DNA from: Symsagittifera roscoffensis
Taxonomy: Eukaryota > Xenacoelomorpha > Acoela > Convolutidae
Assembly (NCBI RefSeq): GCF_963678635.1
Contig: NC_087066.1
Coordinates: 48,021,129 to 48,085,128 of the forward strand
Direction: 5' to 3'
DNA length: 64,000 bases
This document shows positions 43,601 to 52,600 of this stretch, piece after piece; positions within the stretch are counted from its first letter, which is position 1, and every line of letters starts with the position of its first letter. The translations under genes were made by a program, and so were the position numbers. The notes beneath the pieces were generated by a model that ran no database searches, was not told where the DNA came from, and saw only the letters and a program-made list of their open reading frames with translations.

Positions 43601-46600
43601 AAATGCCGAAACTTTTTTGCTAAACAGTAATGGCTAAACTAACTCAACTTTTTGTGGTTTAAAACAAAACGGTGCCACAATGATAGACAGGTTCCTAGAA
43701 AAAACTACTATGATAGACAACTCCCGATTAGGCAATTATATTAATATTGCATTTAATAAATTGAAACCTAAATTGTGCATAATTTAAGCAAGTCACATAT
43801 CTTGCAAAACATAACATGTGTTAGAAATTTTTTGATATGGAATTGTTATTGGATCCCGTTTAAATGGATCAAATAGCTTTTTGCAAATTATATTGTGATT
43901 TCGAAATCATCAATTGGATTTACTCAATAATACACGAAGTTTGAATGGTGAATGGTGATGTTTGACTGACGATTTGCTAAAAAAAAATACATAATTTGTT
44001 GAAATGTACTGTTGCATATCCTTGAATTGTCACCTTTCTAATAATCATCATCAATTTTTGCGAGCTATAGACAAACTTTTGTCAAAGCTCTGTTTTTTTG
44101 TCAAAAGACGTATTTACTGCTTGTAGACTGGAGGTATACTGTAAAATGGAGTCGCAATTTAGTCTGAAGATGAGTTGCAATAGTGTGGAAAAAAGTTGCG
44201 ACAGTCTGGGCCCAAGTCGCGGACTTGGAAAATATGATCCCAGAAAAAACTCAATGAGCAATTTTTGTAAGTGAAGGTTTCTAGTTGTAGTGACTACTAA
44301 GCACAATGACCTCTGAAAATTTTGAGCTGAATTGTCTAACAGAAGCCTTTACATAGCTAGCTACAAGGAATTGAGTTGTAACTAAAAGTCGCGCCCTTTG
44401 CGGTTAAATTGTCTTCGTTCGTAACGGTAGCCGTTATTGTTTTTGTCCGCACCGATTGCGGACCACTTTTCCTGAGTTGCGCCGGTCACGGACATGTCTT
44501 TTTGGGCTACAAAGTGTGAGACACCAAGTTTTGATAATGACAGTTTGGAAATACACAATTTTGCTACATTCTGGAAATACCAAATAGTTTTTTGGTCGAT
44601 GTAAAACAACTTTAAAAAAATATATTTTTAAATAAACGAGAGGAGGGTGTAGAAAAGTCTTAGTTTATGCACCACGTAACTACCCGAGTCGAGGTGCTCG
44701 TCTTATGTTTCGACTTTGAAAATCGAGCAACTGCAGTTTTGCTACTAAAATTCCGCGGCCGTGAAGCAATTTTAAGTCAAGCACAAAGTCGAATTATACC
44801 CGATTTGGGTCGAGAGTCGAAACATATCCAAATTGCGTCGAGAAAATTAAAACAAAGGTCTAGAAAATCAAAACATAGACCGAGCACAACCAAAACATAC
44901 CTGATTTTGGCCGAGAAAGTTGAAACATAGTTCGAGCACAACCAAAACATAGATCGATCAGGTTTTTCTTGACAATTTTGGTACCATTTCCTCAAACCGA
45001 CAATATCAAAGAAATATCAACAAAAGGGGGGAAAACTTCAGGCGCAATAGAAGCCGTCTCTTTTTCTGAGTTCTCCGATTGATATTGGAACTATCAAATG
45101 CAATATAAAAAAAATTAAATATTCATGTACGAAATTTGAAATAAAAGTTTAAACCGGATGCGTTTTCACTGAGAGACCAAGAAAGTCTTTTCAACGGTTT
45201 GGTGCAACCACAGCCGACAAAAAAGCGAGTAAACCCATTTTCCCATTTTTGGTCGAGAAATTCAAACATATCTATGCGGGGTCAAACAAATAAATTTTTA
45301 AAAAAGGTGGGTCGAGACAGTCGAGTTTTGGTCGAAAAAGTGTAAATATATCTGAACTGGGTCAAGAAAAGTCGAAACATAACAAAATTTGGCCCAGAAT
45401 TCGAAACATATCGAAATTCGGTCGAGAATAACAAGACTTACCTCAATTTGGTCGAGAATATCGAGTTATATCGAAATTTGTTCGAGACGGTCGAAAAATA
45501 CCGGCTTTTAGTCGATAAAGTCGAAACATAAATCGAGCACCTCGGCCCCAGTATAACCCATGGATTTCATTATTACACGAAGTTTGAATGGTGAATGCTG
45601 ATGTTTGACTGACGATTTGCTAAGAAAATTACATAATTTGTTGAAATGTACTGTTGCATATCCTTGAGTTGTCACCTTTCTAATAATCATCATCAATTTC
45701 TGCGAGCTATTGACAAATTTTTGTCAAAGCTCTCTGTTGTTTTTTGTCAAAAGACGTATTTACCGCTTGTAGACTGGAGGTACCATTTCCTCAAACCGAC
45801 ATTATCAAAGAAATATCAACAAAAGGGGGGAAAACTTCAGGCGCAATAGAAGCCGTCTCTTTTTCTGAGTTCTCCGATTGATATTGAAACTATCAAATGC
45901 AATATAAAAAAAATTAAATATTCCTGTACGAAATTTGAAATAAAAGTTTAAACCGGATGCGTTTTCACTGAGAGACCAAGAAAGTCTTTTCAACGGTTTG
46001 GTGCAACCACAGCCGACAAAAAAGCGAGTAAACCCATTTTCCCATTTTTGGTCGAGAAATTCAAACATATCTATGCGGGGTCAAACAAATAAATTTTTAA
46101 AAAAGGTGGGTCGAGACAGTCGAGTTTTGGTCGAAAAAGTGTAAACATATCTGAACTGGGTCAAGCAAAGTCGAAACATAACAAAATTTGGCCCAGAATT
46201 CGAAACATATCGAAATTCGGTAAAGAATAACAAGACTTACCTCAATTTGGTCAGAATATCGAATTATATCGAAATTTGTTCGAGACGGTCGAAAAATACC
46301 GGCTTTTAGTCGATAAAGTCGAAACATAAATCGAGCACCTCGGCACCAGTATAACCCATGGATTTCATTAATACACGAAGTTTGAATGGTGAATGCTGAT
46401 GTTTGACTGACGATTTGCTAAGAAAATTACATAATTTGTTGAAATGTACTGTTGCATATCCTTGAGTTGTCACCTTTCTAATAATCATCATCAATTTCTG
46501 CGAGCTATTGACAAATTTTTGTCAAAGCTCTCTGTTGTTTTTTGTCAAAAGACGTATTTACCGCTTGTAGACTGGAGGTACCATTTCCTCAAACCGACAT

Positions 46601-49600
46601 TATCAAAGAAATATCAACAAAAGGGGGGAAAACTTCAGGCGCAATAGAAGCCGTCTCTTTTTCTGAGTTCTCCGATTGATATTGAAACTATCAAATGCAA
46701 TATAAAAAAAATTAAATATTCATGTACGAAATTTGAAATAAAAGTTTAAACCGGATGCGTTTTCACTGAGAGACCAAGAAAGTCTTTTCAACGGTTTGGT
46801 GCAACCACAGCCGACAAAAAAGCGAGTAAACCCATTTTCCCATTTTTGGTCGAGAAATTCAAACATATCTATGCGGGGTCAAACAAATAAATTTTTAAAA
46901 AAGGTGGGTCGAGACAGTCGAGTTTTGGTCGAAAAAGTGTAAACATATCTGAACTGGGTCAAGCAAAGTCGAAACATAACAAAATTTGGCCCAGAATTCA
47001 AAACATATCAAAATTTGGTCGAGAATAACAAGACTTACCTTAATTTGGTCGAGAATATCGAATTATATCGAAATTTGTTCGATACGGTCGAAAAATACCG
47101 GCTTTTAGTCGATAAAGTCGAAACAGAAATCGAGCACCTCGGCCCAAGTATAACCCATGGATTTCATTAATACACGAAGTTTGAACAGTGAATGCTGATG
47201 TTTGACTGACGATTTGCTAAGAAAAATACATAATTTGTTGAAATGTACTGTTGCATATCCTTGAGTTGTCACCTTTCTAATAATCATCATCAATTTCTGC
47301 GAGCTATTGACAAATTTTTGTCAAAGCTCTCTGTTGTTTTTTGTCAAAAGACGTATTTACCGCTTGTAGACTGGAGGTATACTGTAAAATGGAGTCGCAA
47401 TTTAGTCTGAAGATGAGTTGCAATAATGTGGAAAAAAAATGCGGCAGTCTGGGCCTAAGTCGCGGAATTGCAAAATATGATCCCAGAAAAACTCAATGAG
47501 CAATTTTTGGAAGTGAAGGTTTCTAGTTGTAGTGATTACTAAGCACAATGATTAGGCTTCAAAATTCTGAAAATTTTGAGCTGAATTTTCTAACAGAAGC
47601 CTTTAAATAGCTAGCTACAAGGAATTGAGTTGTAACTAAAAGTCGCGCCCTTTGCGGTTAAATTGTCTTCGTTCGTGTCGGTAGCGGTTATTGTTTTTGT
47701 CCGCACCGATTGCGGACCAATTTTCCTGAGTTGCGCCGGTCACGGACACATCTTTTTGGGCTACAAAGTGTGAGACACCAAGTTTTGATAATGACAGTTT
47801 GGAAATACACAATTTTGCAACATTCTGGAAACACCAAATAGTTTTTTGGTCGATGTAAAACAATTTTAAAAAAATATTTTTTTAAATAAACGAAAGGAGG
47901 GTGTAGAAAAGTCTTAGTTTATGCACCACGCAACTACCCGAGTCGAGGTGCTCGGCTTATGTTTCGACTTTGAAAATCGAGCAACTGCAGTTTTGCTACT
48001 AAAATTCCGCGGCCGTGAAGCAATTTTAAGTCAAGCACAAAGTCGAATTATAGCCGATTTGGGTCGAGAGTCGAAACATATCCAAATTGGGTCGAGAAAA
48101 TTAAAACAAAGGTCTAGAAAATCAAAACATAGACCGAGCACAACCAAAACATACCTGATTTTGGCCGAGAAAGTTGAAACATAGTTCGAGCACAACCAAA
48201 ACATAGATCGATCAGGTTTTTCTGGACAATTTTGGTACCATTTCCTCAAACCGACAATATCAAAGAAATATCAACAAAAGGGGGGAAAACTTCAGGCGCA
48301 ATAGAAGCCGTCTCTTTTTCTGAGTTCTCTGATTGATATTGAAACTATCAAATGCAATATAAAAAAATTAAATATTCATGTACGAAATTTGAAATAAAAG
48401 TTTAAACCGGATGCGTTTTCACTGAGAGACCAAGAAAGACTTTTCAACGGTTTGGTGCAACCACAGCCGACAAAAAAACGAGAAAGCTCATTTACCCATT
48501 TTTGGTCGAGAAACTCAAAACATATCTATGCGGGGTCAAACAAATAAATTTTTCAAAAATGTGGGTCGAGACAGTCGAGTTTTGGTCAAGAAAGTGTAAA
48601 CATATCTGAACTGGGTCAAGCAAAGTCGAAACATAACAAAATTTGGCCCAGAAAGTCGAAACATCGAAATTTGGTCGAGAATAACAAGACTTACCTCAAT
48701 TTGGTCGAGAATATCGAATTATATCGAAATTTGTTCGAGACGGTCGAAAAATACCGGCTTTTAGTCGATAAAGTCGAAACATAAATCGAGCACCTCGGCC
48801 CAAGTATAACCCATAGATTTCATTAATACACGAAGTTTGAATGGTGAATGCTGATGTTTGACTGACGATTTGCTAAGAAAATTACATAATTTGTTGAAAT
48901 GTACTGTTGCATATCCTTGAGTTGTCACCTTTCTAATATTCATTATCAATTTCTGCGAGCTATTGACAAATTTTTGTCAAAACTCTCTGTTGTTTTTTGT
49001 CAAAAGAGGTATTTACCGCTTGTAGACTGGAGGTATACTGTAAAATGGAGTCGCAATTTAGTCTGAAGATGAGTTGCAATAGTGTGGAAAAAAGTTGCGG
49101 CAGTCTGGGCCTAAGTCGCGGAATTGCAAAATATGATCCCAGAAAAAACTCATTGAGCAATTTTTGGAAGTGAAGGTTTCTAGTTGTAGTGATTACTAAG
49201 CACAATGATTAGGCTTCAAAATTCTGAAAATTTTGAGCTGAATTGTCTAACAGAAGCCTTTAAATAGCTAGCTACAAGGAATTGAGTTGTAACTAAAAGT
49301 CGCGCCCTTTGCGGTTAAATTGTCTTCGTTCGTGTCGGTAGCGGTTATTGTTTTTGTCCGAACCGATTGCGGACCAATTTTCCTGAGTTGCGCCGGTCAC
49401 GGACACATCTTTTTGGGCTACAAAGTGTGAGACACCAAGTTTTGATAATGACAGTTTGGAAATTCACAATTTTGCTACATTCTGGAAATACCAAATAGTT
49501 TTTTGGTCGATGTAAAACAATTTTAAAGAAAAATTTATTTTTAAATAAACGAGAGGAGGGTGTAGAAAAGTCATAGTTTATGCACCACGGAACTACCCGA

Positions 49601-52600
49601 GTCGAGGTGCTTGGCTTATGTTTCGACTTTGAAAATCGAGCAACTGCCGTTTTGCTACTAAAATTCCGCGGCCGAGAAGCAATTTTAAGTCAAGCACAAA
49701 GTCAAATTATACCCAATTTGGGTCGAGAGTCGAAACATATCCAAATTGGGTCGAGAAAATTAAAACAAAGGTCTAAAAAATCAAAACATAGACCGAGCAC
49801 AACCAAAACATACCTGATTTTGGCCGAGAAAGTTGAAACATAGTTCGAGCACAATCAAAACATAGTTCGAGCACAATCGAAAGATAGTTCGAGCGCAGTC
49901 GAAACATAAATCGAGCACAGTCAAAACAGCCGTCGAGCACAGCCAACCAAAACATAGATCGATCAGGTTTTTCTTGAAAATTTTGGTACCGTTTCCTCAA
50001 ACCGACAATATCAAAGAAATATCAACAAAAGGGGGGAAAACTTCAGGCGCAATAGAAGCCGTCTCGTTTTCTGAGTTCTCTGATTGATATTGAAACTATC
50101 AAATGCAATATAAAAAAAATTAAATTTTCATGTACGAAATTTGAAATAAAAGTTTAAACCGGATGCGTTTTCACTGAGAGACCAAGAAAGTCTTTTCAAC
50201 GGTTTGGTGCAACCACAGCCGACAAAAAAGCGAGTAAACCCATTTTCCCATTTTTGGTCGAGAAATTCAAACATATCTATGCGGGGTCAAACAAATAAAT
50301 TTTTAAAAAAGGTGGGTCGAGACAGTCGAGTTTTGGTCGAAAAAGTGTAAACATATCTGAACTGGGTCAAGCAAAGTCGAAACATAACAAAATTTGGCCC
50401 AGAATTCGAAACATATCGAACTTTGGTCGAAAATAACAAGACTTACATCAATTTGGTCGAGAATATCGAATTATATCGAAATTTGTTCGAGACGGTCGAA
50501 AAATACCGGCTTTTAGTCGATAAAGTCGAAACATAAATCGAGCACCTCGGCCCGAGTATAACCCATGGATTTCATTCAAAATATTTCACCCGGGTTGAAC
50601 TCCATTGACCAAAAACGCTTATCATACAATTCCATAAACTAAATCTATGAAAAATACTAATCATACAAATTTCATACATTTTGCTAAAGTGGTGTCATTG
50701 AATTTTTGAGGAGTTTTTTTCATGTTTCGGCATAAAATTCGGTTTATCGTACTAAATAAAAATGGAAAACTTTTTTAAAAAATGCTAATCATACTATTTC
50801 CATATATGAAAATTGTATGACTAGCAGGGGGGACTAGGATTTTCTCGAGGGGGTCGGACTTTCAAAAGATTTTCAAACGATTTTCTGAGCTCTCCTAAAT
50901 CACTGATTTTCTGAGCTCTCCTATAAAGACCCCTCCTGACCAAAGTTGCTGCGTCGCAGGCACAATTTTGAAAAAAAACAGGCCAGAAATGGCATTTTTA
51001 GGCAATTTTTGGAAAGTTTTAACCAAAAATTTGCGTTTTTTTGGCGCGCGTTCATTCCCCTTCTCCCCCCCCCCCCTCAAAAGTAATATATATTGGCGCC
51101 TAGGGCGTCATGAGAAAATTTTACGGTCCATCACCAAAAACGGATATCTCAAAATAGTACAAAGGGGGAGGACCCTTTGGGTCGGCAGGCGGTCAAATTC
51201 CTGAGGAGGGATGTCCCAAATTTTCAAAACAATCATCACTGAAAATTTTTGCCAAAAATTAAAAGTTTGATACTTTTGTTATATTATTTGGCTCTTTTTC
51301 CTTTTCCCCTCACCTGCAAAATTTTTGGAGTCATTTTTCTGTTCAAATTGTCGGATTGTTACAAAATTTGGCATACTGATTAGGACATGACAAACATATT
51401 TGGTCTTCATAATCAACCTTGTAAAACCATGCGTTACACCAAAAAATCGATGCTTATGTGAGGTGGGGGAAAAAGGAAAAAGAGCCTATTATTTGTGTAA
51501 GACACAATTACGACATTTCAAGCCGTGTCCAATGCATTATTTATAGGAGACGGTGAAACCTTAGGTTACTCTACGTTTGAGTAACAAGGTTTTTGTCTCT
51601 TGCGTTCGATTACCAACACAACCAAAAATTTTCGAATAATTAAAATGTAAAATAACAATATTTTTGATTTCTGAAAGTAGACTAGTCATACAATTTCCAT
51701 ATATGAAAAATTACTAGTCATAGACCTTTCATGCAATTTTCTGTACTTATGGAATTGCATGAAAAGTTTATGATTAGCAATTTTCCATATATGAAAAATG
51801 TATGGCTCTTTTCCAGTCCCCCCCCCCCTTTCAAATTCAATACTGAAAAGTCTATTTAACATTGTCATAATGCAATGAAATTGGCGTGGTGAACAAATCG
51901 ACAATTCTGAACAGATTTGTTCTTCATACTTTACAGCGTAACATCACGCATTTAGCCGTAATAACACGTAAAACAAACATAAAACTCGGTATTTTGAAAG
52001 GGGGGAACTGGAAAAGAGCCAAATGTATGATCAGCATTTTTGGTCAACCCGGGCAGTTTGTTAATTTAGCTGAACATTCATCAAATATAACCCGACTGAA
52101 AGCAGAAGGTTTGCTCTTCAGACCTCCTCACCCCAATAGACAACAAAATTAAGTCCAAAAACACCGAAATTTGGTCGCGATATTCTTATCATAAAAAAGC
52201 AAACCTTTGCGCAAGATGACCGTTTGGCATATCGCTCATGAAAAGGGGACACCCGGGTTCGAACCGAGGACCTCTCGATCTGCAGTCGAATGCTCTACCA
52301 CTGAGCTATATCCCCATTGATAGAAAGCGAAACATTGCAAGTTTGGAAATTAGTCGCAAGAACCATCAATTGAAACCCTACTGATTTGCAGAAATTTGGG
52401 CTCTTTTCCAGTTCCCCCCTTTCAAAATACCGAGCTTTATGTTTGTTTTACGTGTTATTACGGCTAAATGCGTGATGTTACGCTGTAAAGTATGAAGAAC
52501 AAATCTGGGCTCTTTTTCCTTTTCCCCCACACCTGCAAAATTTTACAAGTAAAACTTTTGTTCATATTGTCCGATTGTCATGAAAATTGACACGTAGACT

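Noticed and set aside
45508-48949. Repeated 62-67-codon ORFs in B units
   Set aside because: Same reason: copies of one satellite unit, with no start context, codon bias or domain.
44667-49843. Repeated 87-codon ORFs (44667, 47921, 49580) that seem conserved
   Set aside because: They are in the A unit of the tandem array and are alike only because the unit is duplicated; the translations are low-complexity products of GTCGA/AAACATA words.
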